Of a stretch of 64,000 nt of DNA, positions 37,534-47,611 are shown piece by piece. Position 1 is the first letter of the stretch; every line of letters begins with the position of its first letter. A program made the translations under genes and the position numbers. The DNA comes from Bacteroidetes bacterium 37-13. Its GTDB lineage: Bacteria > Bacteroidota > Bacteroidia > Chitinophagales > LD1. The stretch covers positions 204,601 through 268,600 of the forward strand of contig MKTC01000040.1 of the NCBI GenBank assembly GCA_001897535.1, in the 5' to 3' direction. Below the pieces are notes generated by a model. The model made no database searches, had not been told where the DNA came from, and saw only the letters and a list, made by a program, of their open reading frames with translations.

Positions 37534-38240
37534 TTTTTTAAAAATGGTTGAATGAAAGATAAAAGTACATACAAAATTATGCTTGCAGGTACAGCGGCAA
37601 ATTTAATAGTTGCTGCCAACATTACTACCAAAAGTATAAACACTAACTGAATTTCATTTCCCTTTATACCGTTTTTAAAACTTATTTTGAACGAAAACAT
37701 AGGAATTTTGGCAATCATTAAAAAACTAAGCACTGCAACCATTCCATAAAGAAAAAATGGCTGAAAAATAGTAGCGGAAAGATTGAACGAATTGTTGAGA
37801 AAAACCAATAAAATTCCTATTACAAATATGGTTGCCGCAGGTGTTGCTAAGCCAATAAATCCCGTAGTTTGACGTTCGTCCACATTAAACTTTGCCAAGC
37901 GTAAGGCTGCAAATAGTGCAAGGAAAAACGCGGGCGATGCCGCTAAAAAAAGAAAGCTTTCACTTAGGTTTTTTGTTTCCCAAAATTGAAGCAAAAGATG
38001 AAAAACAACACAAGCCGGCACTACGCCAAAGCTCACCACATCAGCCAAAGAATCTAACTCTTTACCAATTCCTTTGGGTGTTTTTAAAGCGCGTGCAGCC
38101 ATGCCGTCAAAAAAATCGGCAACTAACGAAATTACTATGCAAAATGGAACCCAATCTATATGAAAACTAAACACGAAAACAATGGCTAAGCAGCCACTAA
38201 ACAAGTTTATGAGTGTAAGAAAATTTGGTAAGTTGAACAT
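37530..38240 (-). CDS. pssA: CDP-diacylglycerol-serine O-phosphatidyltransferase
   Basis: The 236-residue protein has about eight membrane helices and the CDP-alcohol phosphatidyltransferase motif D-x2-DG-x2-AR...G-x3-D-x3-D, seen as ADFFDGMAARALKTPKGIG and then ELDSLADVVSFGVVPA. The start FNLPNFLTLINLFSGCLAI is typical of PssA. It makes phosphatidylserine, the precursor of phosphatidylethanolamine, in the inner membrane. The psd partner is not in the window. Its stop overlaps purS by 4 nt. Confidence 0.92.
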   Translation of the reverse strand: MFNLPNFLTLINLFSGCLAIVFVFSFHIDWVPFCIVISLVADFFDGMAARALKTPKGIGKELDSLADVVSFGVVPACVVFHLLLQFWETKNLSESFLFLAASPAFFLALFAALRLAKFNVDERQTTGFIGLATPAATIFVIGILLVFLNNSFNLSATIFQPFFLYGMVAVLSFLMIAKIPMFSFKISFKNGIKGNEIQLVFILLVVMLAATIKFAAVPASIILYVLLSFIQPFLKK

Positions 38241-38254
38241 TTTAAAGTTTTAAA

Positions 38255-39109
38255 TTATGGTTGTGTAGGCTTTTCAATATTTTTCTTTTTTGGAACAAAA
38301 CCATACATCAAGCTAAGTTGTGGCGTGAAACCCAAAACAGGATGGTAACTCGTTCCTGCATCTAAGCGAAAACCTTTTACGGCTGTGCCTAAACCAAACG
38401 AAACACTAAATGGTGTGGTTTGCACGCCTGCTCTCAAGTTTAAATACTTAATCGGCCGATATTCTATGCCGCCTTTAAACTGCGGTTTGTGGTAAATATT
38501 TTGTTGGTATTCTATTGCCAATAAAACTTTTGGCGAAGGCTCGTAACCCAAGCCTAACTTCACAATAGTTGGTAGCCGCTCGTTAAAAACCTTATCCATT
38601 TTGTATGGAATGGGATTGTAAATATGCGCACCGAAAGTAAGCACTTTCCAAGGGCGGTATTGAAATCCGGCTTCTAAAGTGAAAATGTTTTTTTGCCCGT
38701 TTTCAAAAATAAAAAACCGCATGTAATCAAACTGAATGCCCATGCTGAATTTTTCACCGAATTTTCGGGCATAAGCCAAGCCAACTTTTGTTTCGTTGTA
38801 TAAACTGTAGCCGTAATAATTTACACTCAACCCAAAAGTGCCTATTTTAGGTGAAAACGGAACTGCAACGGCAGCATTAAAATTATTTGTTTTAGCTGAA
38901 ATAAATTTACGGTCGCTGTATATTCCAAAAGCAATTTCGTTCATAAAGCCTAATCCGGCTTGGTTGGTTGTAGTGCTAAAAACATCACTGAGCGTAATGG
39001 AAGCATCGCCCATAGAAGCAGCTCGCGCACCGGCAGTAAAGTTCTCGCCACCGGCAAAAGCATTGGCACTAAATACACACATTGCAAAGAGAATGTATAA
39101 CTGCTTCAT
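38255..39109 (-). CDS. PorV/PorQ-like outer-membrane beta-barrel protein
   Basis: The 284-residue protein has a signal peptide (LYILFAMCVFSANAFA). The mature start GGENFTAGARAASMGDASITLSD includes the N-terminal pattern of the PorV/PorQ family, including the following NQAGLGFM. Amphipathic strands follow to the end (FGLSVNYYGYSLYNETK, LNLRAGVQTTPFSVSFGLG). PorV shuttles T9SS cargo and PorQ acts in the attachment complex; which, if either, this one resembles is not decided. The ATG at 39109 is used because the 39133 start adds residues before the signal peptide. Confidence 0.7.
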   Translation of the reverse strand: MKQLYILFAMCVFSANAFAGGENFTAGARAASMGDASITLSDVFSTTTNQAGLGFMNEIAFGIYSDRKFISAKTNNFNAAVAVPFSPKIGTFGLSVNYYGYSLYNETKVGLAYARKFGEKFSMGIQFDYMRFFIFENGQKNIFTLEAGFQYRPWKVLTFGAHIYNPIPYKMDKVFNERLPTIVKLGLGYEPSPKVLLAIEYQQNIYHKPQFKGGIEYRPIKYLNLRAGVQTTPFSVSFGLGTAVKGFRLDAGTSYHPVLGFTPQLSLMYGFVPKKKNIEKPTQP

Positions 39110-39322
39110 ATTTTGCTGCAATAAAGCAAACAATTTTTAAGACTTAAAATAAACATATATAAAGAACTAATTTCAATAGGCAGATTTTAAGAATAAGGCT
39201 TTTTTCTGCTATGGAATTTGGGATTGCTGCAACTATCTTGTTATTCTTACCAACCGAAACGAACAGATATGACAGCCAATATTCTTTTACTTTTTACCAC
39301 CGCTCCGTTTAAATCCATTGCC

Positions 39323-39709
39323 ATGAAAATATTGCCAATTTTGATTTTTGTACTATTAAACTCCTGCACACCCGAAAAAATTTCCGTAAAAACAGGTGTT
39401 GAAGAAATCAGCTTTGGCGGTGGTGGCGGATTTACAGGAGAAATAAAAAATTATACGCTCACAGCAGATGGCAAGCTGTTTGAAAAAGAAAAGGAACTCA
39501 AAAAGATAGACAAAACGAAAACCTTAGAAATTTTTAATGAAGCCAAAGAACTGAAGGACTACAATTTCAATGAACCTGACAATATGTATTCCTTTATTGA
39601 AATAAAAACCAAAGAGAAAACAAACCGAATAGTTTGGGGCTTCGGCTCTGCAAAAATTGACATGGCAGTAATTCAGTTTAACAATAAAATAACATCACTC
39701 ATTCAATAA
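39323..39709 (+). CDS. Small lipoprotein of unknown function
   Basis: The 128-residue protein starts MKILPILIFVLLNSC, a clear lipoprotein signal with the Cys at residue 15. The mature part has a glycine run (SFGGGGGFTGEIKNYTLTADG), then a Lys/Glu-rich helix and strands ending NRIVWGFGSAKIDMAVIQFN. It ends 8 nt before the M4 protease gene, so they are probably co-transcribed. A role beside the protease, for example as an inhibitor or chaperone, is conceivable but not supported by any recognised motif. The ATG at 39323 is chosen for the signal peptide. Confidence 0.75.
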   Translation: MKILPILIFVLLNSCTPEKISVKTGVEEISFGGGGGFTGEIKNYTLTADGKLFEKEKELKKIDKTKTLEIFNEAKELKDYNFNEPDNMYSFIEIKTKEKTNRIVWGFGSAKIDMAVIQFNNKITSLIQ

Positions 39710-39717
39710 ATTACCAG

Positions 39718-42700
39718 ATGAACAAAATAATATCAATAGTTTCGGCTACCCTTTTGGCAATAGTTGTTTCTGCAAATTGTTTTGGACAAGGCAAACCAAT
39801 TTCTACACCTCAAAACTTCCAAAATCCATTCAATACCGGAGGAAAAAAAATTACAACACTTATTTCGGCTGCTCCGCAACAACAAACGCCTGTGGCCGAA
39901 AAAGAAAAACTTAAAATAGAAGTAGAAAAAGATGGTGTGTTTCACCGCAGCCTTTCAAAGTATAATATCAGCAGGGAATCGCTGACAGGCAATTTTAATT
40001 CTTATCTTAATTTAGATAAACAATATACCTTTAAGCAAATAAGTGAAAGAACCGATGATATAGGTTTTACCCATGTAAATTACCAACAATTATACCAAGG
40101 GATTCCTATTAGCGGTTGCTTGGTAATGCTCCATTTTAAAGATGGCAAAGCCAATTCCATTAACGGGCAAATTGCACAAAAACAAGAAATTGATATAGCG
40201 CAAAATATTGATGAAAAACAAGCCTATTCTATTGCGAAGGCATATATGAATGCCTCTGAATTACTAAATGAATACCCTATTAAATTAGTGATTGCTCCGA
40301 TACCAACCGAAAACGGCTTTGGTTACAAACTTGTCTATAAAGTGCGTATAGATGTAGCCAATCCATTACAAATGGCGAATGTGATGGTTGATGCTGCAAG
40401 CGGTGAAGTACTTAATAAAATTAGTTTAATAGCCCATGCAGATACTCCTGGAACAGCACAAACGCTTTACAGCGGAACTCAAAATATAATTTGCGACAGC
40501 TATAATGGCTATTATAGGTTACGGGATAATGGTAGAAAGATTGAAACTTATGATGCTACAAATGCACAACAAGGGGTAGATTTTACTAATAGTTCTACTA
40601 ATTGGGGTATTCCTCCTAAGTTGATATCTTTTACAATTACAAACGTATCTCAAAGTTGGTGGTACACTGCTTTTGCTGATGAACAACCTGACCTTTTTAT
40701 CAGTATAAAAGATGGCTCAAACAATATTGTTTACACATCGGGCTATTTAAATAATACATTTCCGTCTGTAACTTTCAACAACCTGAATATCTACCTCACG
40801 AACCCACCATATACAGTTGAAGTTTGGGATTACGATGCGGTGGGTGGAAACGATTTTGGGGGTAGCTACACTATATCTTCCAATGCAGGAACATTCAACT
40901 GGTCGGGCAACGGAAATAACGGATATTACTCTGTTTTCTTACAAAGTAATCCCGCGTTAGATGTTCATTGGGGAATGGAAAAAATATTCGATTTTTATTC
41001 AAGCGTTTTCAGCAGAAACAGCTATGACGGAAATGGAGGTATCATCAAACAATATTTGAACCCATCTATTATGCAGGGTAGTAATGCAAACAATGCCAAA
41101 GCTTTCCCACCTCCATACAACTTTATAGCTTATGGCATGGGCGATGGTAGCTTAATGAATCCGGTTGTTGGATTAGATATTGAAGGACATGAGTTTACTC
41201 ATTTAGTTGTTGCCAATAATGGAAAAGGAGGTTTAGATTATCAAGGAGAATCAGGTGCGTTAAATGAATCTTTTGCAGATATTTTTGGAACTTGTATTGA
41301 GTTTTACGCCAAACCTTCTACAGCTAATTGGACGCTGTTTGAAGATTTCACTCTAATACCCCCTTATTATACTCGGTCAATGTCCAATCCTAATAGTGGA
41401 TTGGAGGGCAAAGCAGATACTTACCAAGGTCAGTATTGGATAAACCCTTCAAACTTATCAGACGACAACGGTGGAGTTCACACTAATAGCGGTGTTCAAA
41501 ACTATTGGTTCTATCTGCTTTCACAGGGCGGTAGTGGAACAAACGATTTGGGAAATTCCTACTCTGTAACAGGCATAGGCATCAATCAGGCAAGGCAAAT
41601 CGTCTATCGCAATCTGATGAATTATTTAACTCCAAACTCCAACTACTTAGCGGCATATAACAGTTCTTTGCAAGCAGCAGAAGATTTATACGGAAATCCT
41701 TCCACACAATACAACGCAGTCCGTGCGGCTTGGTATGCGGTAGGCATTGGAAGTAATCCAAATACTTATTGCAGTGGTACAACTGTTTTAACTGCCAACA
41801 GTGGCACGGTAACTGACGGAAGCGGTTCTGCTAATTACAACAACAATTCAAATTGCAAATGGATTATTGCTCCCCCGGGTGCAACACAAATCACTTTAAA
41901 TTTCACTTCTTTTAATTTAGAAAACGGTTACGATACCGTGTTTGTTTATGGTGGAACCGATACAACAAGCACTCCATTAAAATACACAGGCACAACTTTA
42001 CCACCTCAAATACAAACGCCCGCAGGAATTGGGGCGTGTTTGGTAAAATTTAAAACTGATGCAAGCGTTACGGCAGGCGGCTGGTCGTTTAATTACACTT
42101 CTTCGGGCATTACTCCTGCCTGTAGTGGTGTTACACTCTTATCCACTCCGTCCGGCTCGTTTTCTGATGGTTCGGGCAGCAGTAATTATGGAAACAATCT
42201 TAATTGCTATTGGTATATTGCTCCACCTTGTGCCACATCGGTTACACTTTCTTTATCGCAATTCAATACAGAGCAAAATTATGACGGGATAATTGTGTAT
42301 GATGATATCTATGGCACCAATCAGTTGGCGGTTTATTCGGGAACTTCGCTACCTCCTTCTGTAACTTCCAACACGGGAACTATGCTTGTTTATTTTGTTT
42401 CGGACTATGCCAATACCTATCAGGGTTTCACGGCAAATTATACATCAACTGGTTCGGCTTATTGTTCAGGAACAACAACGCTTAATACTTCTGATTGGGG
42501 AACAATTACAGACGGAAGCGGAACAAACAATTATTGCAACAATATGGAATGTAGCTGGTTGATACAACCTCCGCAAGCTACAAGTGTAACACTTGAATTT
42601 AATTCGTTTGATTTGGAAGTTACTCCTGGAGGCAGTCAAACGCTTTATGATTATGTAGAAGTTTACAATGGCGTAAATGCCAATGCTCCTCTTTTGGGGA

Positions 42701-44592
42701 GATTTGCCGGAGCTAATATTCCTAATCCTGTAACTTCTACCGGAGGTAGCATGTTTGTCCGTTTTGTAACAGATGTAGCAGTTACAGCACAAGGCTTTTC
42801 GGCAACCTATACATCAACTACTAATCCGTATTGCAACGGCTTAACCACGCTTACTGCGCCAAGCGGTAATCTTTCTGATGGTAGCGGGTTCAATCAATAT
42901 GCAAACAATGCACAGTGCTCATGGTTAATTCAACCACCTAATGCTACGGCAATTACACTTTCTTTTGTAGATTTTAATACAGAACAAAATAAAGATGGAG
43001 TGGTAGTGTATGATGGAGCAAATAATTCGGCTTCAATACTTGGACGATTTTCAGGCAACAATATCCCTAATCCTATTACTACTACCGGAGGCAGCATGTT
43101 TATTGAGTTTGCATCTGATGCAACAATAAGAGGAGAGGGCTGGACTGCAAATTATACATCAACAATACCGGTAATAGCTCCTGTTGCTAATTTTAGTGCT
43201 AATAGCACAATATTATGTGCGGGGCAGTGTGTTGATTTTACAGATTATTCAACTAATACGCCTACAAGTTGGCTTTGGTCTTTTCCGGGTTCTTCTACTC
43301 CGACTTCTACCGATAAAAACCCAAGTAATATTTGCTATCCGAGCCCGGGAGTATATAATGTTCAGCTTGTGGCAACCAATAGTGCAGGAGGGAATACAAG
43401 AACTAATCATGGTTATATTACTGTAAATCCTACTCCGTCTATTCCGGTAGTTGCCGCCAACCCTTCAACTACAATATGCCAAGGTATCAATACAACATTA
43501 AGTGTATCAAATCCATGCAATGGGTGTAATTATACATGGCAGCCAAACGGCTCAACGGGGCAATCAATAAGCGTTAATCTCGCTAATGATTATACGGTGA
43601 TAGCAAGTAATAGTTGTGGACAATCCACCGCCACCACAACAGTTACAGTGAACCCTCAAGCTGTTGTTCCAATAATTGCCGCCAATCCATCAACAAATAT
43701 TTGTCAGGGAGAAACTACAGTTTTAAGTGTTTCTAATCCTTGTAGTGGTTGCGCTTATACGTGGCAGCCGATAGGAATATCAGGACAAACAATATCAACA
43801 AGCACTTCCGGTAACTATACGGCAACTGCTATCAATAGTTGTAGTCAGGCTATTTCGCAAATAGCGGCTGTTACGGTGTTGGAACAGCCCACAATTCCGA
43901 TAGTAACAGCTAACCCATCAGCAATTATTTGTCAAGGTAAATCTACAGTGTTAACAGTTTCTAATCCTTGTAGCGGCTGCAATTATGAATGGTCTCCATA
44001 TAGTTCAACAAGCATTTCTAAAACAGTAGATATTCCTGCGAATTATACAGTAACGGCAACGAATAGCTGTGGACAAATTGCTTCAGCCCCAACAACAGTT
44101 TTAGTTAAACCTTTACCTCCGCTACCCAATATTACGGTTAATGGAAATACCCTGTCTTCAAGCGCAGTAAGCGGCAACCAGTGGTACTTAAATGGCTCGC
44201 CTATTGGTGGAGCAGACCAGCAAATATTTATTGCACAACAATCGGGCGATTATCAGGTTATGGTAAAAGATGGAAATAATTGCCAAAGCCAATCAGGTGT
44301 TGTATCGGTTATGGTAACGGGAATTAAAAATGTTGAAACAAAATCTTTTGTTGCCGTATATCCCAACCCAACAACAGGAAATGTGAACATTCAGTTTTCA
44401 AAGGAGCAAAAGAATGTTGCGGTTGAACTATTTGATGTTGCAGGAAAGTTAGTGATGAATCAAGCATTGAATAATGTTTCTCCTAATGAAGTTCACTCAT
44501 TCAGTATTTCCGCTTTGCCAAATGGAATTTACCAGTTGCGGCTAAATGCAAACGGAGGTTTTAGCCATCATCGTTTGGTTTTGGCAAAATGA
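39718..44592 (+). CDS. Secreted M4 metallopeptidase with CUB, PKD and T9SS sorting domains
   Basis: The 1624-residue precursor has a signal peptide (IISIVSATLLAIVVSANCFGQ) and an FTP/PepSY-like propeptide (residues 85-250). A thermolysin-type catalytic domain has zinc motif HEFTH at 491-495, the third ligand in GALNESFADIFG (Glu 517) and the catalytic His region DDNGGVHTNSGVQNYW. Four CUB-like domains follow (about 685-1150), each starting with a Cys and DGSG. Next come a PKD domain (about 1155-1240), three Cys-containing Ig-like repeats, and a type A T9SS sorting domain (VAVYPNPTTGNVNIQFS to the end). It should be exported by T9SS as a surface or free protease. Spacing HExxH to Glu is two residues longer than in thermolysin. 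Confidence 0.93.
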   Translation: MNKIISIVSATLLAIVVSANCFGQGKPISTPQNFQNPFNTGGKKITTLISAAPQQQTPVAEKEKLKIEVEKDGVFHRSLSKYNISRESLTGNFNSYLNLDKQYTFKQISERTDDIGFTHVNYQQLYQGIPISGCLVMLHFKDGKANSINGQIAQKQEIDIAQNIDEKQAYSIAKAYMNASELLNEYPIKLVIAPIPTENGFGYKLVYKVRIDVANPLQMANVMVDAASGEVLNKISLIAHADTPGTAQTLYSGTQNIICDSYNGYYRLRDNGRKIETYDATNAQQGVDFTNSSTNWGIPPKLISFTITNVSQSWWYTAFADEQPDLFISIKDGSNNIVYTSGYLNNTFPSVTFNNLNIYLTNPPYTVEVWDYDAVGGNDFGGSYTISSNAGTFNWSGNGNNGYYSVFLQSNPALDVHWGMEKIFDFYSSVFSRNSYDGNGGIIKQYLNPSIMQGSNANNAKAFPPPYNFIAYGMGDGSLMNPVVGLDIEGHEFTHLVVANNGKGGLDYQGESGALNESFADIFGTCIEFYAKPSTANWTLFEDFTLIPPYYTRSMSNPNSGLEGKADTYQGQYWINPSNLSDDNGGVHTNSGVQNYWFYLLSQGGSGTNDLGNSYSVTGIGINQARQIVYRNLMNYLTPNSNYLAAYNSSLQAAEDLYGNPSTQYNAVRAAWYAVGIGSNPNTYCSGTTVLTANSGTVTDGSGSANYNNNSNCKWIIAPPGATQITLNFTSFNLENGYDTVFVYGGTDTTSTPLKYTGTTLPPQIQTPAGIGACLVKFKTDASVTAGGWSFNYTSSGITPACSGVTLLSTPSGSFSDGSGSSNYGNNLNCYWYIAPPCATSVTLSLSQFNTEQNYDGIIVYDDIYGTNQLAVYSGTSLPPSVTSNTGTMLVYFVSDYANTYQGFTANYTSTGSAYCSGTTTLNTSDWGTITDGSGTNNYCNNMECSWLIQPPQATSVTLEFNSFDLEVTPGGSQTLYDYVEVYNGVNANAPLLGRFAGANIPNPVTSTGGSMFVRFVTDVAVTAQGFSATYTSTTNPYCNGLTTLTAPSGNLSDGSGFNQYANNAQCSWLIQPPNATAITLSFVDFNTEQNKDGVVVYDGANNSASILGRFSGNNIPNPITTTGGSMFIEFASDATIRGEGWTANYTSTIPVIAPVANFSANSTILCAGQCVDFTDYSTNTPTSWLWSFPGSSTPTSTDKNPSNICYPSPGVYNVQLVATNSAGGNTRTNHGYITVNPTPSIPVVAANPSTTICQGINTTLSVSNPCNGCNYTWQPNGSTGQSISVNLANDYTVIASNSCGQSTATTTVTVNPQAVVPIIAANPSTNICQGETTVLSVSNPCSGCAYTWQPIGISGQTISTSTSGNYTATAINSCSQAISQIAAVTVLEQPTIPIVTANPSAIICQGKSTVLTVSNPCSGCNYEWSPYSSTSISKTVDIPANYTVTATNSCGQIASAPTTVLVKPLPPLPNITVNGNTLSSSAVSGNQWYLNGSPIGGADQQIFIAQQSGDYQVMVKDGNNCQSQSGVVSVMVTGIKNVETKSFVAVYPNPTTGNVNIQFSKEQKNVAVELFDVAGKLVMNQALNNVSPNEVHSFSISALPNGIYQLRLNANGGFSHHRLVLAK

Positions 44593-44742
44593 TTTTTTTC
44601 TTCACAGAATTTTCTGTAGGAAACTTTTATGGAGAGGGGACTTCTCAAAATAGATATTTGGGGAAGCCGCGATAAAGGGTTGGAATAAATTTACAATACC
44701 CTAAATTATTGTACTCATTACATTTCTATATCTTCGCCCGCC

Positions 44743-46284
44743 ATGAGCAAAGAAAATTCAACTAACCAGTTTCAGGAAATCATTTCACATTGCAAAGAAT
44801 ATGGTTTCATTTTTCCTTCTTCAGAAATTTATGAAGGATTAAGCGCTGTTTACGATTACGGACAAAACGGCATTGAACTTAAAAATAATTTACAGCAATA
44901 TTGGTGGAAAAGTATGGTGCAGTTGCACGAAAATATTGTGGGAATTGATGCCGCTATTTTTATGCACCCGAAAACATGGAAAGCCAGCGGACACGTAGAT
45001 GCTTTTATGGATCCTTTAATTGATAATAAAGACAGTAAAAAGCGCTATCGTGCAGATGTACTTATTGAAGATGCAATGGCAAAAATTGAGGAGAAAATTG
45101 AAAAAGAAGCAGAGAAAGCAGCGAAGAAATTTGGAGATAGTTTTAATAGGGAAATGTTTTTGCAAACTAACCCGAATGTGTTGCGAAACAAAGAGAAATT
45201 GAACGTAATTGAAACACGCTTTAAAAATGCTTTAGAAGAAAATAACCTCACAGAACTTCGCCAAATAATTATTGACCTTGAAATTGCCTGCCCAATTAGC
45301 GGAACAAAAAACTGGACAGAAGTTCGCCAATTTAATTTAATGTTTTCTACTGAAATAGGCAGTGTGGCTGATGAAGCCGGAACAATTTATTTGCGTCCAG
45401 AAACAGCACAGGGAATTTTTGTGAATTTCCTGAACGTGCTCAACACTTCGCGCCAGCGCATTCCGTTTGGTATTGCACAAATAGGCAAAGCATTTAGAAA
45501 CGAGATTGTTGCCCGCCAATTTATTTTCCGCACCCGCGAATTTGAGCAAATGGAAATGCAGTTTTTTGTTCGTCCCGGCACAGAAATGGAATGGTTTAAA
45601 CACTGGAAAGCTGCGCGAATGAAATGGCACCGCAGCCTCGGATTTCCTGAAAATAAATTGAAATTCTACGACCATTTAAAATTGGCGCATTACGCCAATG
45701 CTGCCGTAGATATTCAGTTTGAATATCCTTTTGGAATAAAAGAAATTGAAGGCATTCACTCCAGAACAGATTTTGATTTAAAAAACCACCAAGAACTTAG
45801 CGGTAAAAAGTTGCAGTATTTCGATACAGAACTCAACCAAAGCTATACACCTTATGTGGTTGAGACTTCGGTTGGTTTAAACAGAACATTTTTAGCACTA
45901 ATTTGCAATGGCTACGAAAATCAAAAATTAGAAGATGGCAGTGAACGCACACTACTGCGCTTACCTGCATTTTTAGCTCCTGTAAAAATTGCGATTTTAC
46001 CTTTGGTAAAAAAAGACGGATTGCCCGAAAAAGCACGCGAAATTTTTGATGTTCTTAAATTCGATCACAAATGTTTCTACGATGAAAAAGATTCTATCGG
46101 CAAGCGCTATCGCAGGCAAGATGCCATCGGAACTCCATTCTGCATCACGGTAGATCACCAAACTTTAGAAGATAGCACTGTAACTTTGCGCGACCGCGAT
46201 ACCATGCAGCAAGAGCGCATCAGCATTGAACGTTTGCAACAAATTGTAAACGAAAAAGTGGATTGGCGCAACGGCTTAAAATAG
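44743..46284 (+). CDS. glyS: Glycyl-tRNA synthetase, dimeric class II type
   Basis: The 513-residue enzyme shows the alpha2-type GlyRS features: FIFPSSEIYEGLSAVYDYG, the motif 2 region RPETAQGIFVNF, IGKAFRNEI and RTREFEQMEMQFF. HSRTDFDLKNH, PYVVETSVGLNRTFLAL and the anticodon-binding domain APVKIAILPLVKK follow. It charges tRNA-Gly with glycine. The gene stands alone with a 150-nt upstream gap. The symbol follows common use for single-chain Bacteroidota GlyRS; glyQS is also used. Confidence 0.95.
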   Translation: MSKENSTNQFQEIISHCKEYGFIFPSSEIYEGLSAVYDYGQNGIELKNNLQQYWWKSMVQLHENIVGIDAAIFMHPKTWKASGHVDAFMDPLIDNKDSKKRYRADVLIEDAMAKIEEKIEKEAEKAAKKFGDSFNREMFLQTNPNVLRNKEKLNVIETRFKNALEENNLTELRQIIIDLEIACPISGTKNWTEVRQFNLMFSTEIGSVADEAGTIYLRPETAQGIFVNFLNVLNTSRQRIPFGIAQIGKAFRNEIVARQFIFRTREFEQMEMQFFVRPGTEMEWFKHWKAARMKWHRSLGFPENKLKFYDHLKLAHYANAAVDIQFEYPFGIKEIEGIHSRTDFDLKNHQELSGKKLQYFDTELNQSYTPYVVETSVGLNRTFLALICNGYENQKLEDGSERTLLRLPAFLAPVKIAILPLVKKDGLPEKAREIFDVLKFDHKCFYDEKDSIGKRYRRQDAIGTPFCITVDHQTLEDSTVTLRDRDTMQQERISIERLQQIVNEKVDWRNGLK

Positions 46285-46330
46285 TTTTTTAAAAACTTTA
46301 CTTACTTTTACTACAATTAAATTTTGTACA

Positions 46331-46726
46331 ATGAAGCAAGTAATCATTAGTATTTCGCTAAGTATTTTTTTGCTTTTAGGCTTAGAAGTAAATGCACAAA
46401 CTTCGGGAGCTACACTCAATAAAAAAGAAGCAACAGTTACCAACAAAAATGGCAATGGCGCAGCAGTGAGCAAAAGCGGCTCCACTGTTACCGGAAAAAA
46501 TGGCGGAAAGGCTGTAACCAGCAGCAGTGGTGCATCTGCAACCAATGCAAAAGGCGGTGGTGTGAGCGCACAAAAAGGAAGTGTGCAAGCAAAAAGTGCA
46601 TCGGGCAGGGGAGTAGAAGCCAATAAAAAAGGATTAGATGTGAAAGGGAAAAATGGTGGTTTAGAAATTGAAAAAGGTAAGTTTGAAATTAAAAGTAAAA
46701 AAGTGAATATCCATTTTGGAAAATAA
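46331..46726 (+). CDS. Secreted Gly/Lys/Ser repeat protein, unknown function
   Basis: The 131-residue protein has a signal peptide (MKQVIISISLSIFLLLGLEVNAQ). A low-complexity mature part follows, made of short units of about 8-10 residues such as VTNKNGNGAAVSKSG, VTGKNGGKAVTSS, VSAQKGSVQAKSASG and LDVKGKNGGLEIEKG. The period and V-x-x-K-x-G pattern suggest a short beta-helix or fibre. It lacks cysteines and a sorting domain. It is 24 nt before folP and 46 nt after glyS, but no functional link is visible. The family is not recognised. Confidence 0.75.
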   Translation: MKQVIISISLSIFLLLGLEVNAQTSGATLNKKEATVTNKNGNGAAVSKSGSTVTGKNGGKAVTSSSGASATNAKGGGVSAQKGSVQAKSASGRGVEANKKGLDVKGKNGGLEIEKGKFEIKSKKVNIHFGK

Positions 46727-46750
46727 AAAAGCGCTTTGTAATAATTCAAA

Positions 46751-47581
46751 ATGAGCTATTCAATAAATTGTAAAGGCAAATTGTTAAGCCTTGAAACACC
46801 TCTGGTAATGGGCATTTTAAATGTTACGCCTGATTCTTTTTTCGATGGCGGAAAGTATGCCGCAAAAGAAGCAGCAATAGCCCAAGCAGAAAAAATGTTG
46901 CAAGAAGGTGCAGCAATAATTGATGTGGGCGGCATGAGTTCAAAACATGGCAATAAAATTATTTCAATCGAAGAAGAATTGAACAGAGTGTTGCCGGTGA
47001 TTGAAAGTATTTTAGAACAATATCCCGAAGCGGTTATTTCTATCGATACTTTGAATGCTGAAGTTGCAGCAAAGGCAGTTGGCAAAGGCGCTTCAATGGT
47101 GAATGATATTACTGCCGGAAAATATGATGCAGAAATGCTGCTAACTGTTGCTGAGCTTCAAGTTCCGTTTATTGCAATGCACATGAAAGGTTTACCGGAA
47201 AATATGATGCAGCATACGAATTACAACGATTTGGTGGTGGAGGTTTTCGATTACTTTGCTGAACGAATTTATGCTTGTAAGCAACACGGAATTGCCGATG
47301 TAATCATCGATCCCGGTTTTGGTTTCAGCAAAACAATGGAACAAAATTATGAGTTGCTACGAAACTTAGAAAGTTTTAAAGCACTTGGAAAGCCAATGTT
47401 AGTGGGCGTCTCGCGAAAGAGTATGATTAAAAAACTTTTAGAAGTTACCGGTGAAGAAGCGCTGAACGGAACTACCGCAGTAAACATGTTAGCACTTACA
47501 CAAGGTGCAAATATTTTGCGTGTTCATGATGTGAAAGAAGCAGTAGAAGCAATTAAAGTTTTTAATGCTTTTTCTAATTGA
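46751..47581 (+). CDS. folP: Dihydropteroate synthase
   Basis: The 276-residue TIM-barrel enzyme has MGILNVTPDSFFDGGKY and the loop 2 motif IIDVGGMSSKHGN (most enzymes have STRPG-like residues here). ISIDTLNAEV, MVNDITAGKYD, IAMHMKGLPENM, IIDPGFGFSKTMEQNYELL and VGVSRKSMIKK follow. It joins p-aminobenzoate to the pterin diphosphate in folate synthesis and is the sulfonamide target. The SSKHG wording at loop 2 differs from the common form. It is convergent with the phosphatase gene. Confidence 0.94.
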   Translation: MSYSINCKGKLLSLETPLVMGILNVTPDSFFDGGKYAAKEAAIAQAEKMLQEGAAIIDVGGMSSKHGNKIISIEEELNRVLPVIESILEQYPEAVISIDTLNAEVAAKAVGKGASMVNDITAGKYDAEMLLTVAELQVPFIAMHMKGLPENMMQHTNYNDLVVEVFDYFAERIYACKQHGIADVIIDPGFGFSKTMEQNYELLRNLESFKALGKPMLVGVSRKSMIKKLLEVTGEEALNGTTAVNMLALTQGANILRVHDVKEAVEAIKVFNAFSN

Positions 47582-47611
47582 AATTTACAAGGTGATTTTT
47601 TATAGACAGAC

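Noticed and set aside
44700..44742. TTG...TATCTTCG as a promoter of glyS
   Set aside because: It has one mismatch in the -7 element, and the predicted start would fall at or inside the start codon.
46276..46749. 157-residue minus-strand frame over the Gly/Lys repeat protein
   Set aside because: The hydrophobic Pro/Leu/Phe sequence is the complement of the repeat; the plus-strand gene has a proper signal peptide.
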